This document shows, piece after piece, positions 25,612-34,226 of a stretch of 64,000 nucleotides of DNA. Positions within the stretch are counted from its first letter, which is position 1. Every line of letters begins with the position of its first letter. Both the position numbers and the translations under genes were made by a program. Origin of the DNA: Flavobacteriales bacterium UBA3477. Lineage in GTDB: Bacteria > Bacteroidota > Bacteroidia > Flavobacteriales > Schleiferiaceae. The notes beneath the pieces were generated by a model. That model searched no databases. It was not told where the DNA came from and worked only from the letters and a program-made list of their open reading frames with translations. The stretch spans positions 55,909 to 119,908 of the forward strand of contig DFQY01000029.1 in NCBI GenBank assembly GCA_002378005.1, written 5' to 3'.

Positions 25612-26109
25612 ATGAAAACACTCTACCTAGTTCGACATGCCAAGAGTTCTTGGGCTATCGAAGATATAGCAGATAAAGATAGGCCCTTGAAAGGCCGGGG
25701 CATTCGTGATGCATATCTTATCTCGACCTATCTTGGTGAAACGATGGACCGTTCCTTGAACATACAATTGTGCTCTTCATCTGCAACAAGGGCGCTCCAT
25801 ACGGCCTTAATTTTTGCTCAAAACTTCGGAATACCTGCCAGAGAAATTAGAGTCGTTGATGAATTATACCATAGTCATTGGGAGCATATCCATGATAAGG
25901 TCAAGCTTACGGAAGATGAGGTAGATATATTGTTTTTGTTTGCCCATAACCCAGGTATTACGGATTACGTTAACGAGATCACTGAAGCAGGCATTAAGAA
26001 TGTACCAACAACTGGCGTCGCAGGAATAGGATACGAATCCAATCGATGGTCAGCGCTACCGAAGGAAGGTAAATGTATGTTATTCGAATACCCGAAAAAA
26101 TTTAAATAA
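25612..26109 (+). CDS. SixA-type histidine phosphatase
   Basis: Phosphoglycerate-mutase-fold phosphatase of 165 residues resembling SixA, which removes phosphate from phosphohistidine. It begins MKTLYLVRHAKSSW with the RH catalytic motif, followed by DRPLKGRGIRDA, CSSSATRALHTALIF and FAHNPGITDYVNE with the second catalytic His. It lies directly before ppk1 with a one-base TAATG overlap at 26109, and ppx follows. The substrate is not shown by sequence. A phosphohistidine substrate is plausible because PPK1 itself works through a phosphohistidine. Confidence 0.88.
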   Translation: MKTLYLVRHAKSSWAIEDIADKDRPLKGRGIRDAYLISTYLGETMDRSLNIQLCSSSATRALHTALIFAQNFGIPAREIRVVDELYHSHWEHIHDKVKLTEDEVDILFLFAHNPGITDYVNEITEAGIKNVPTTGVAGIGYESNRWSALPKEGKCMLFEYPKKFK

Positions 26110-28166
26110 TGGATTCAGCTCGTAGATACTTTAATAGAGACATAAGTTGGTTGCAATTCAATGAACGCGTGTTGCAAGAGGCGGGGGATCCTGCCGTGCC
26201 GCTTATTGAGCGCATGCGATTCTTAGGGATTCACTCGAATAACATGGACGAGTTTTTCCGAGTTCGTTATTCTTCCATTCGTCGTTTTACACTAGCAGAG
26301 AATAAGGGGGTCTATGAGGACCTTGAGGGATACAAACCTTCGAAACTTTTGAAAAAGCTCACTGAGATGGTCACCTATCAGCAGGAAAAGAGCCAGGAAA
26401 TTTACAATGCCTTAGAGGAGGAACTCCGCACTCATAATATTGAGGTGGTTGATGAAAGACAGTTGACCGCGAAGCAGAAGCGCTACATCCGCCAATTCTT
26501 TCGGGAAAAAATCAGTCCGGCATTGACAAAGTTAATGTTGAGCCAGGCGCCGGAATTTCCCTACCTACGCGATAAAAGTATCTTCTTGGCAGTTCGTATC
26601 CTCCAAGGAAAAGACGAGCAGTTCTCCATCATAGAGGTGCCCACAAGTGCTGCGGGTCGATTTGTAACCCTGCCGCGTTATGGTAAGCAGTTCGTCATGT
26701 ATTTGGACGATGTGTTGCGCCTGAACCTGGACATCATATTTTACATTTTTAATTACGATAAAATCGAGGCGCATACGGTAAAAATTACTCGCGATGCTGA
26801 GATTTCACTGGATGATGATGTGAGCAAGTCTTTCTTAGAAAAGGTCCAAGTAGGATTGGCACACCGCCGCGAAGGGGATCCTGTTCGATTCGTATACGAT
26901 AGGGAAATAGGCGATCAAACACTTCAACTATTGGTTAAGGGGCTCGGGATTACCGAGCTTGACAGCTTGATTGCAGGAGGACGATACCACAATAAGAAAG
27001 ATTTAATGCGCTTTCCAAACGTGGGAGCGCAGTCGTTAGAGCACAAGAAGCTTCCGCAAATTCAACATCCTGCCCTTGATCTAAATCGAAGTATCATTGA
27101 GGTGATGAAGCGTCAAGATGTAATGCTCTTTACACCTTACCATGATTTTAGCAACGTGATCCGATTATTGCGCGAGGCGGCCATTGATCCTAAAGCGCGG
27201 GTCATTAAGGTGACCTTATACCGATTGGCCGACGAAAGCCGAATCATCTCGGCCCTCGTGAATGCTGCAAAGAACGGAAAAGACGTCACTGTATTCATTG
27301 AGTTGCAAGCTAGGTTCGATGAAGCGAATAACATCAAATGGACCAACCAGCTGCGCTCGGAAGGTATTAAGGTGGTCAGCGGGGTGCCTGGATTGAAGGT
27401 CCACTCGAAGTTGACGTTGATACGGCGCGATGAGGGAGGCGAAAAACTCAAAGATTATTGTGTCGTTGGCACTGGTAATTACCACGAGGGCACCGCAAAA
27501 GTCTATACAGATTACCACTTGTTGTCCTCTGATAAACGTATCGCGCGTGAAGTCCGTAGGGTATTCCAGTTTATCGAATCCCCATATAAACACCAGAAAT
27601 ACAGGCATTTGTTGGTGAGCCCGAACTCTAATCGCGAAGGGTTCTATGAGCTGATTGACCGAGAAATTGAGTTTGCGAAGGCTGGATTGGAGGCCAGGTT
27701 TTGGGTGAAAATCAATAGCATCAGCGACCACGGTATGATCGAGAAATTATACGAGGCGAGTCAGTCGGGTGTGAAGATTCGATTGATTGTGCGGGGCATC
27801 AACTGTTTGAAGTTGGATGATCCGGAGCTTTCTGCGAATATTGAAGCTATCAGCATCGTGGATAGATTTTTGGAGCATACGCGTGCGTTTTGTTTTCACA
27901 ACAATGGTCAGCCGGAGTATTATATTTCCTCGGCAGATTGGATGACCAGAAACCTAAACCGTCGCGTTGAGGTGACCGCACCTATTTACGATTCAAAGAT
28001 TCAGCGCCAATTGCGAGATCACTTCGAAATCCTTTGGAAGGATAACACAAAAGCGCGAATTTTCGATGCCAATCAATCTAATGTGCACCGCATGTTGCCG
28101 GGACCGAAGATTAGAGCACAATTGGACCTTCATGAATACGTGAAAAAACAACTGCTGAAAGGATAA
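26109..28166 (+). CDS. ppk1: Polyphosphate kinase 1
   Basis: Polymerises the gamma phosphate of ATP into polyphosphate; membrane-associated in known cases. Domains in order: helical N domain (ISWLQFNERVLQEA), head domain, and two phospholipase-D-like C domains. The autophosphorylated His (E. coli His435) is seen in LKVHSKL, and the E. coli His592 equivalent is in FLEHTRAF. The position matching E. coli His454 is Val here (CVVGTGNYHE); I believe this position varies in Bacteroidota. ELQARFDEANNI and VYTDYHLLS are also conserved. Length 685 is standard. It is coupled to the sixA-like gene (TAATG) and four bases ahead of ppx. Confidence 0.96.
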   Translation: MDSARRYFNRDISWLQFNERVLQEAGDPAVPLIERMRFLGIHSNNMDEFFRVRYSSIRRFTLAENKGVYEDLEGYKPSKLLKKLTEMVTYQQEKSQEIYNALEEELRTHNIEVVDERQLTAKQKRYIRQFFREKISPALTKLMLSQAPEFPYLRDKSIFLAVRILQGKDEQFSIIEVPTSAAGRFVTLPRYGKQFVMYLDDVLRLNLDIIFYIFNYDKIEAHTVKITRDAEISLDDDVSKSFLEKVQVGLAHRREGDPVRFVYDREIGDQTLQLLVKGLGITELDSLIAGGRYHNKKDLMRFPNVGAQSLEHKKLPQIQHPALDLNRSIIEVMKRQDVMLFTPYHDFSNVIRLLREAAIDPKARVIKVTLYRLADESRIISALVNAAKNGKDVTVFIELQARFDEANNIKWTNQLRSEGIKVVSGVPGLKVHSKLTLIRRDEGGEKLKDYCVVGTGNYHEGTAKVYTDYHLLSSDKRIAREVRRVFQFIESPYKHQKYRHLLVSPNSNREGFYELIDREIEFAKAGLEARFWVKINSISDHGMIEKLYEASQSGVKIRLIVRGINCLKLDDPELSANIEAISIVDRFLEHTRAFCFHNNGQPEYYISSADWMTRNLNRRVEVTAPIYDSKIQRQLRDHFEILWKDNTKARIFDANQSNVHRMLPGPKIRAQLDLHEYVKKQLLKG

Positions 28167-28170
28167 GCTT

Positions 28171-29085
28171 ATGAAAGTAACGAAACTCGGCGCCATTGAT
28201 ATTGGCTCCAACTCAGTGCGCTGTCTGATTAGCAACGTTGTGTACAAAGAAGGCTATACTTATTACCGCAAGGTCAGTATGATTCGTTTGCCTATTCGAT
28301 TGGGTCAAGAGGTGTTCCTCAACCGAGCACTTAGTGAAGAAACGGCGACAAGATTTGCCGAAGGTATGCAAGCCTATAAGCATTTGATGAAAGTTCACGG
28401 TGTCCAAGATTTCCGGGCAGTCGCGACCTCTGCGATGCGGGAGGCGGCGAACGGAGCGGAATTGGTCAAAAAGGTGCGTAAATCTACCGGCATTGATATT
28501 CAAATTATCGATGGGGCGGAAGAAGCCAGGCTCGTGTTCAATAGCAAGCTTTACGATATCATCCAAGCGCCGCAAGAATACTTCATCTACATTGACGTGG
28601 GTGGGGGATCAACGGAGCTCTCCATTCTGCACGATCAAGATGTTATTGCGAGTGAGAGTTTTAAGATAGGTGGGGTCCGAGTGATGAACGGCCTCGACAC
28701 CGAAGAAGAATGGCTGCGCCTGAAGAAATGGACCGAGCGTCATATGCGCAATTTCCACAATAAGGCGGCCATTGGTGCAGGTGGTAACATTAACAAGCTC
28801 CACAAGATCAGTTTACGTGCACTCAATAAACCGTTGCGACTAAGTTACATCGAGGATCAATTTGATATGATCAGCGCCCTGGATGTTGAGGAGCGTGTAA
28901 CCCAATTGGGCCTAAATTTTGACCGTGCGGATATTATCGTTCATGCCCTTCCGATATACATGAAGGTCATGCAATGGGCTGGAGTTGGCAAAATCTATGT
29001 CCCGAAGATTGGGGTGTCGGATGGTTTGATTCGAGATCTGTACCATAAAGAGTACAAGGACAAGGTCGAAGGCCAGCAATCATAA
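28171..29085 (+). CDS. ppx: Exopolyphosphatase / Ppx-GppA family phosphatase
   Basis: Hydrolyses terminal phosphates from polyphosphate or the 5' phosphate of pppGpp. At 304 residues it is the short, two-domain actin-like form without the C-terminal HD region. Motifs: GAIDIGSNSVRCLI (phosphate 1), VATSAMREAANG, YIDVGGGSTELSI (phosphate 2), GAGGNINKLHKI and GVSDGLIRDLY. It starts four bases after ppk1. Having synthesis and breakdown in one operon suggests polyphosphate turnover is controlled at protein level. Confidence 0.93.
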   Translation: MKVTKLGAIDIGSNSVRCLISNVVYKEGYTYYRKVSMIRLPIRLGQEVFLNRALSEETATRFAEGMQAYKHLMKVHGVQDFRAVATSAMREAANGAELVKKVRKSTGIDIQIIDGAEEARLVFNSKLYDIIQAPQEYFIYIDVGGGSTELSILHDQDVIASESFKIGGVRVMNGLDTEEEWLRLKKWTERHMRNFHNKAAIGAGGNINKLHKISLRALNKPLRLSYIEDQFDMISALDVEERVTQLGLNFDRADIIVHALPIYMKVMQWAGVGKIYVPKIGVSDGLIRDLYHKEYKDKVEGQQS

Positions 29086-29100
29086 GGTATACAGAAAAAC

Positions 29101-29129
29101 GAAAGGGGGCCGCCAAGCCCCCTTTCTAC
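29101..29129 (+). terminator. Hairpin terminator after ppx
   Basis: Perfect 10-bp stem GAAAGGGGGC / GCCCCCTTTC with loop CGCCAA, 15 bases after the ppx stop. The T-run on the right side is short and interrupted, so termination may be partial or work in both directions. Confidence 0.7.
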
Positions 29130-29241
29130 CTAAACCGCCATGAAAATCTGCTTTCGCAGAATGTTCCATTACTCCTTAACCCAAAAGTTGGGGGTAGGTT
29201 CACACCGGATGCAAAAAAAATATAGCAACCTGCAAGTTCTT
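29130..29241. other. Intergenic stretch between convergent ppx and peroxiredoxin genes
   Basis: No gene is seen. There are two minor hairpins, TCTGC-TTTC-GCAGA (29147-29160) and CCCAA-AAG-TTGGG (29180-29192). An A-run (29213-29220) would be a U-run in the minus-strand transcript, with only a weak stem before it, so it is a poor terminator for the peroxiredoxin gene. I cannot assign an RNA gene. Confidence 0.4.
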
Positions 29242-29805
29242 TTAATCTAAGAAGCAGATTTCTCCTTTTTCCTCGAATGTTTGTAGGGTTTCCACCATGC
29301 GCAATCCTTCGCTGACCGAACGAACTAGCGTGAAGAAGTTTACTACTTGGTGCATGACCACGCCTTCTTTATTGATCAAGAATAAACCGCGGTAGGCGAT
29401 CATTTCACCTGAGGCTGTGAGGTTACCCTCCTCATCATAAGTCCATTCGCCGTTAAGTACGTCGTAATTGTGCGCAATGGTTTTGTTGGTATCCGCCACC
29501 ACTGGGTAGGTGATGCCTTTGATGCCGCCATCTGCTTTTTCTTTTTGGAGCCAATTCAGGTGACTGACCTCAGAATCGGTGGATACAGCGATTAATTGGA
29601 CCCCTTTCGCCTCAAACTCCTCTTTGCGCGCCTGGAAAGCGTGCAATTCGTATGGACATACCCCAGAAAAATCCTTAGGGTAGAAAAACAACAGGACGTA
29701 TTGACCTGCGTAATCTGATAGAGAAAACTCTTTAACAATTTCGTTGCCATTGACCACTGCTTGTGCAGTGAAATCTGGCGCTTTTTTACCAACTAAAACA
29801 GCCAT
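29242..29805 (-). CDS. Divergent AhpC/Prx1-type peroxiredoxin
   Basis: Thioredoxin-fold peroxidase of 187 residues in the AhpC/TSA family. The start MAVLVGKKAPDFTA and the core are family-like. The catalytic motif Pxxx(T/S)xxC is kept as Pro43, Ser47, Cys50 (YPKDFSGVCPYE), but relatives usually read DFTFVCPTE. The partner Arg is in MIAYRGLFLI. The segment normally like DLPLGRNVDEALR is FFTLVRSVSEGLR. The C-terminus is cut short: the resolving-Cys motif normally GEVCPANW is GEIC followed by three residues and the stop, so Cys184 is nearly terminal and the usual tail is absent. Peroxide reduction is likely but the partner and kinetics may differ. Confidence 0.85.
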   Translation of the reverse strand: MAVLVGKKAPDFTAQAVVNGNEIVKEFSLSDYAGQYVLLFFYPKDFSGVCPYELHAFQARKEEFEAKGVQLIAVSTDSEVSHLNWLQKEKADGGIKGITYPVVADTNKTIAHNYDVLNGEWTYDEEGNLTASGEMIAYRGLFLINKEGVVMHQVVNFFTLVRSVSEGLRMVETLQTFEEKGEICFLD

Positions 29806-29880
29806 GTGTATTTGTATTTATAGGAATTCAGTGGCTCCAAATTATTGCTTTATGGGCCAAGAACCTAACACAAATTTTGT

Positions 29881-30582
29881 CTAGAGGTTTAGGCTGGTAC
29901 TCATCCATGCAGCCAAGGCCATACCGGTGATGACGAAGATGAGCTTGATCAAATTGAATTGGTGATTTTGAGAGCTCTCGAATAAGATGGTAGTACTCAC
30001 ATGTAGTAATAATCCGATGGCGACAGCAAGCATTTGTGGCGCATATTCTGCGATAGTCGAAGCATTGGTTAGCTTGGCTCCAAGCGGGGTGGCTAAGGCG
30101 AACAACAGTACAATAAAGCCGATGGTTTGAAGAGGTACTTGAGCTTTGCGGAGCGCACCGGTCACCAATAATGCAATGGGGAGCTTGTGTAAGGCGATGG
30201 CCCAAAGGAAGGTTCCTTGGCTGTGGTCGTGCCCAAGCACACCGTTATGATTCAGAGGCATTCCTTCAATAAAGGCATGGAGGAGAAGTCCTAGAATAGC
30301 CAACCATGGAACTGCTTTACCGTGTAAGTGGAAATGGCCGTGTTCCAAACCTTCGCTGAGGTAATCAAGCATTAATTGGACCCCAAAACCCAACATAATC
30401 CACCAGCCCACGGTCATGGCGCCGTCGTGAAACACTTCTGGAATCATGTGCGTCAGCAGCGTGCCGAACAGGAAAGCACCCGAGAAGGCCAAGAGGTATT
30501 TAAACGTCTTAGAATCTGTCGGGATGACCCAGGCAGCGCCGGCACCGAAGCCTACACTAAGGATGAGTGCGGTCCAAATCAT
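29881..30582 (-). CDS. ZIP-family divalent metal transporter
   Basis: Inner-membrane permease of 233 residues with about eight helices, of the ZIP (Zn/Fe) family. Helix 2 has the metal-relevant SGAFLFGTLLTHMIPEVFHDG. The loop after it is His-rich (EGLEHGHFHLHG). The family signature in helices 4-5 reads LLHAFIEGMPLNH, with a later LHKLPIALLVTG. It is coupled to the methyltransferase upstream by an ATGA overlap (30579-30582). Zinc is the likeliest ion but the sequence does not decide it. Confidence 0.88.
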   Translation of the reverse strand: MIWTALILSVGFGAGAAWVIPTDSKTFKYLLAFSGAFLFGTLLTHMIPEVFHDGAMTVGWWIMLGFGVQLMLDYLSEGLEHGHFHLHGKAVPWLAILGLLLHAFIEGMPLNHNGVLGHDHSQGTFLWAIALHKLPIALLVTGALRKAQVPLQTIGFIVLLFALATPLGAKLTNASTIAEYAPQMLAVAIGLLLHVSTTILFESSQNHQFNLIKLIFVITGMALAAWMSTSLNL

Positions 30583-31319
30583 GGATGTGCTGATTTTTCA
30601 GCAATGATAATTAATCTATCGCTGTATTCCGGATAAAAAATGCCCAATTCGTAATCGCCGTGTACACTTTTAACGCGCAACCCTGCTCGTTCCATGAAGG
30701 CACGAAGTTCGGTTTCTGAAAAGGCGCGCACGCGTTCTTCGTAGTTAAAAATGGAGCAGCCGTCTTCACTCAACTTTATGGATTTAACGATGGTTTGGTC
30801 TTCCACACGGCGAGAGATTTCGTAGGTCGCGAGATCAGTTTTTACTTGGTCTTTTGGGACCAATTCTGCCGCAATCTTCCCCGCATTCAAATAGTCTAAG
30901 ACCAATTTTCCGCCGGGCAACAATGCATTAGCCATGTTCTCAATGGCTTGTTGATGCATCGCATCATCTTCGAAATACCCGAAACTTGTAAAGAGGTTAA
31001 ACACCCAGTGTGCACCTTCCACTTCAAGGGGCTCTAACATATTTCCGACTTGAAAACGTAAGTGGTCGTGTGTCATTTCCGAAGCCACTGCGATGCTTTC
31101 GGGACTGAGGTCAATTCCCACGGTATGTAGGCCGGATTCGGCCAAGGCCATTGCATGGCGTCCGCGTCCGCAGGCAATGTCCAACGCGCGCTGACCGGTC
31201 TCAACATTCAACGCTTTGCACAACGTTAGAATTAACGCGCGCGCCTCGTGATGGTCACGGTGGCTGTAGAGGTCGTGATAATAGGGTGTGTTAAACCAAG
31301 TAGCGTACCAGGGGGTCAT
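30579..31319 (-). CDS. Class I SAM-dependent methyltransferase, substrate unknown
   Basis: A 246-residue Rossmann-fold methyltransferase. The SAM site is visible as ALDIACGRGRHAMALAE (motif I), followed by TVGIDLSPESIAVA (motif II). Motif post-II is in FQVGNMLEPLEVEG, and FNLFTSFGYFED and LPGGKLVLDYLN are motif III-like. The N-terminal MTPWYATWFNTPYYHDLY is typical of a small-molecule methylase group in Bacteroidota. It starts seven bases after the TSUP gene and overlaps ZIP by four bases, giving a TSUP-methyltransferase-ZIP operon. I see nothing that decides its substrate. Confidence 0.88.
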   Translation of the reverse strand: MTPWYATWFNTPYYHDLYSHRDHHEARALILTLCKALNVETGQRALDIACGRGRHAMALAESGLHTVGIDLSPESIAVASEMTHDHLRFQVGNMLEPLEVEGAHWVFNLFTSFGYFEDDAMHQQAIENMANALLPGGKLVLDYLNAGKIAAELVPKDQVKTDLATYEISRRVEDQTIVKSIKLSEDGCSIFNYEERVRAFSETELRAFMERAGLRVKSVHGDYELGIFYPEYSDRLIIIAEKSAHP

Positions 31320-31326
31320 AGACGGT

Positions 31327-32109
31327 TTACATGTTCAGACCACTAAGATAAGGATGGAACATTTTAACGATCGCAACAAGTATTACTGCGATCAGCACGT
31401 ATCTAGTAATGGCATTTGCTCTGGGGTGCTGAATTACTTTTTTAGCCCCAAATCTGGCACCAATAGAAGTACCCACCGCCAAGGAGAGTCCGTAGGTCCA
31501 TTCTATGCTCCCACTCATGGCGAAAATGATAAAGGAAGGGATGGTCATCAAAAAGGCGATGAACAGCTTCATGATGTTGCCGTCCTTCAAAGCGTATTTG
31601 GCCAACAGCACGGCGATGGACAAGAAGAAAATACCGAATCCCATTTGTATAAATCCGCCGTATATGCCTAATGCGAAGAAACTGAGCCAAATGCCTGAAG
31701 TGCGTTTTTTCTTCGAACCGTCGGTAGAAATGAGCCATTTCTTAGGGTTGGTCAGCATCGTAATCAGCAGGACGATCATGATACAGCCGATGCTGATGCG
31801 CATGGCATCCTCTGGAATATCTACGGCTAGTTTCGCTCCTATAACGGCACCGAAGATGATAGGAGGAGCGATGAAATAGCTCTCCTTAATCATGTATTTG
31901 GCACGCTGCGTTTTAGGCAGTGATGAGATGGCGCTGCTGGTTTGGAAGATGGCGCCCACTCGGTTTGTGGCATTTGCAGCATTAGGGTCGAGGCCGACCC
32001 ACATCAATAACGGTAAGGTTATGGCCGAACCGTTGCCGGCGACCACGTTTATGAGCCCTGCGAAAAATCCGCCAATGGCCAATGCAATTAAATTCCACCA
32101 ATCCTGCAT
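31327..32109 (-). CDS. TSUP-family (TauE/SafE) permease
   Basis: Inner-membrane protein of 260 residues with about eight helices. The family's repeated motif appears as FFAGLINVVAGNGSAITLPLL at the N-terminus and again as GIYGGFIQMGFGIFFLSIA in the second half. Start chosen at ATG 32107-32109 (MQDWWNLIALAIGG); the upstream open frame overlaps the divergent gene's promoter and lacks family character. TSUP members move sulfite, sulfoacetate, taurine-related anions and other small ions; the substrate here is open. Confidence 0.87.
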   Translation of the reverse strand: MQDWWNLIALAIGGFFAGLINVVAGNGSAITLPLLMWVGLDPNAANATNRVGAIFQTSSAISSLPKTQRAKYMIKESYFIAPPIIFGAVIGAKLAVDIPEDAMRISIGCIMIVLLITMLTNPKKWLISTDGSKKKRTSGIWLSFFALGIYGGFIQMGFGIFFLSIAVLLAKYALKDGNIMKLFIAFLMTIPSFIIFAMSGSIEWTYGLSLAVGTSIGARFGAKKVIQHPRANAITRYVLIAVILVAIVKMFHPYLSGLNM

Positions 32110-32125
32110 GCGGTCAAAGTTAGCG

Positions 32126-32133
32126 TACATTTG
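32126..32133 (+). promoter_or_regulatory. -7 box TACATTTG for the RlmL-like gene
   Basis: Exact TAnnTTTG 19 bases before the GTG start at 32153, in the 43-base gap between divergent genes. Confidence 0.6.
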
Positions 32134-32152
32134 TAGTCTAAAACGCAGAAGG

Positions 32153-33316
32153 GTGCTACAAAACAACGACTATCGATTGATCGTAAAGACGCTTTACGGT
32201 CTGGAAGACATTCTGGCCAAGGAATTACTGTCCTTAGGTGGCCGAGAAATCAAAACATTAAATCGTGCGGTCTCCGTGGTGGGAGATATCGGATTCGTTT
32301 ATAAAATCAACATTGCCCTGCGCACGGGTTTGCGTGTGTTGGTGCCCATGTTGGAGTTCGAGATGCGCGATGTAGAACATTACTACACGGAGATCTTTGA
32401 ACACCCTTGGGAAGAATATTTTGGCTTAGACAAGAGCTTTGCCATCGATGTGGTGGGGACTAATGATCTCTTGAATCACAGCAGTTTCGCGGGTTTGAAG
32501 GCGAAGGACGCCGTAGTGGATCGTTTCCGTGTCGCGAAGGACGAGCGTCCTTCCGTAGAGCGCGGTACCCCAGATGTTCCCATTCATATACATATTTACA
32601 AGCGTACCGTTCGGGTGTATTTAGACGCTTCGGGTGATTCCTTGCACAAACGTGGCTATCGTTTGAAAGCTGGTTATGCGCCTTTGAATGAGGTATTGGC
32701 TGCTGGAATTATTCTGCACAGCAAGTGGAACGGCGGGATGCCTGTGCTGGACCCTATGTGTGGTTCGGGCACCTTCTTGGTAGAAGCAGCACTCATTGCG
32801 CATCAGCTGCCTCCAAACATCTATCGTGAGAAATTCGCTTTCCACCATTGGAACGGTTTCGACGAGCAGATGTACGAGAAGATTCGAGAAGGGTTATTGT
32901 CAAGGGCGAAGGAGTACGAGGGTAAAATCATGGGCCGTGATATGGACGCCTATGCCTTGGAAGCGGCGGCAGAAAATATTGAGCGCGCCATGTTTGATGA
33001 TGCCATCCGCATTCGCCAAGCAGATTTCTTCGAAGCGGAGCCGCCGGCCGACAAAGGGCTGCTGTTGATTAACCCGCCTTATAATGTTCGCATTCAGGCC
33101 CAGACTCACAAAATGTACCGTGAGATGGGAGATACCTTGAAGGCCAAGTATGCCGGATGGGAAGTGTATTGGATCACCTCGGATATGGAGGCGATCAAGA
33201 GTATAGGATTGCGTCCGTCTAGAAAATGGAACTTGTTCAACGGTGAACTGGAATGTAAATTGCTACGTTTTGATATGTACGAAGGGACGAAAAAGATCCA
33301 TAAATTAAAGTCATAA
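32153..33316 (+). CDS. THUMP-domain rRNA methyltransferase (RlmL/TrmN-like)
   Basis: SAM-dependent RNA methyltransferase of 387 residues, resembling the N-terminal half of E. coli RlmL (23S rRNA m2G2445). An N-terminal ferredoxin-like/THUMP region (YGLEDILAKELLSLGG) is followed by the Rossmann domain with DPMCGSGTFLVEAALIA (motif I), GRDMDAYALEAA and the catalytic LLINPPYNVRIQ (motif IV, NPPY). The start is taken as GTG 32153-32155 because the frame lacks an ATG that avoids the divergent TSUP gene, and it falls shortly after a -7 box. Exact target is inference. Confidence 0.87.
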   Translation: MLQNNDYRLIVKTLYGLEDILAKELLSLGGREIKTLNRAVSVVGDIGFVYKINIALRTGLRVLVPMLEFEMRDVEHYYTEIFEHPWEEYFGLDKSFAIDVVGTNDLLNHSSFAGLKAKDAVVDRFRVAKDERPSVERGTPDVPIHIHIYKRTVRVYLDASGDSLHKRGYRLKAGYAPLNEVLAAGIILHSKWNGGMPVLDPMCGSGTFLVEAALIAHQLPPNIYREKFAFHHWNGFDEQMYEKIREGLLSRAKEYEGKIMGRDMDAYALEAAAENIERAMFDDAIRIRQADFFEAEPPADKGLLLINPPYNVRIQAQTHKMYREMGDTLKAKYAGWEVYWITSDMEAIKSIGLRPSRKWNLFNGELECKLLRFDMYEGTKKIHKLKS

Positions 33317-33328
33317 TAGGACCCAACT

Positions 33329-34225
33329 ATGAAAGCATTACCACTATACCTGGCCATACTTTTAAGCACCACCATTGCCGCCCAAAGCAGTAGCAACCTA
33401 CGTCGAGTGCAGCGCGAGGCCGAAAAAGTCATTGACCTAACGTCCACCTTGATCGATGGTGTAACGACCTATGATAAGGCCAAGAAAATGCGCCCCATCA
33501 TTAAGGAACAGTTCGATACCTGGAGCAAGGCCAAGCGCACATTTGCGAGATTAGACGAAGATCCAGAGCAGGCACTTCTGGATGTAGTCTATACCCAGCT
33601 TGGCGATATCGTTGAAGCTTCTTCAGGGCCGCTGAAAGACTGGTTAGAGGAAGATCCAAGAGGGAATTACAACTATCAGTACCTGAGTTTGTGTCGCACG
33701 GGCATTGCAAAGATTTACGAGGCGATGGAGACCTATGCGACGACTTACGACATAAACACCAGTAAATCCGATGTGCAGGAGCGCTTTGAAGCCCAAGTCG
33801 CGTTGATGCAATACACTGCAGATATGAATGCAGGTGCGGCGCCGGTGGATAGTATTGTTGCCTTCATCAAGGCGGAAATTGGCACCACAGATATCGATAT
33901 TTTATTCAGTGCACAAAAATCTTTGATTAAGGCCTTGAGTGTCCAATTACGCGGGTATGGCGATGAGGCGTTCTATGAAGGAGATGGCGATTTGTACTAC
34001 GCTTATCAGAAGTATTATGAGGAGCTATTAGAATTGGCCACAGCAGACCTCCTGGCAGATTTCACGAAGATGAAATACGATCTAGTGGAGTTGCGCAGCA
34101 TTGCAGGCTCTACTGAAGCCTCGGCAGAGAAGACCTTGAGTTTTTTCGATAATGAGAAACGCTTGTTGGCCAAACGCGAGGCTCGATTTGTAAAGCATAA
34201 CCTACCAAAAGCGCCGAAGAAATAA
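33329..34225 (+). CDS. Exported helical protein of unknown function
   Basis: A 298-residue protein with a clear signal peptide (MKALPLYLAILLSTTIAAQ). The mature part is almost entirely helical and charged, with heptad-like stretches (LRRVQREAEKVIDLTSTL, YYEELLELATADLLADF) and no Cys-based or catalytic motif I can name. I recall Bacteroidota proteins labelled LIC11966-family surface proteins with a similar outline but cannot confirm that. It lies 12 bases after the RlmL-like gene and one base before priA, so it is probably cotranscribed with both. Confidence 0.75.
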   Translation: MKALPLYLAILLSTTIAAQSSSNLRRVQREAEKVIDLTSTLIDGVTTYDKAKKMRPIIKEQFDTWSKAKRTFARLDEDPEQALLDVVYTQLGDIVEASSGPLKDWLEEDPRGNYNYQYLSLCRTGIAKIYEAMETYATTYDINTSKSDVQERFEAQVALMQYTADMNAGAAPVDSIVAFIKAEIGTTDIDILFSAQKSLIKALSVQLRGYGDEAFYEGDGDLYYAYQKYYEELLELATADLLADFTKMKYDLVELRSIAGSTEASAEKTLSFFDNEKRLLAKREARFVKHNLPKAPKK

Positions 34226-34226
34226 G

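Noticed and set aside
29147..29192. Small RNA or riboswitch between ppx and the peroxiredoxin gene
   Set aside because: Only two 5-bp hairpins and no recognised aptamer; no promoter box is visible.
31892..32152. Upstream extension of the RlmL-like frame to 31892
   Set aside because: It lies antisense within the TSUP permease gene, lacks family similarity and would start before the -7 box at 32126.
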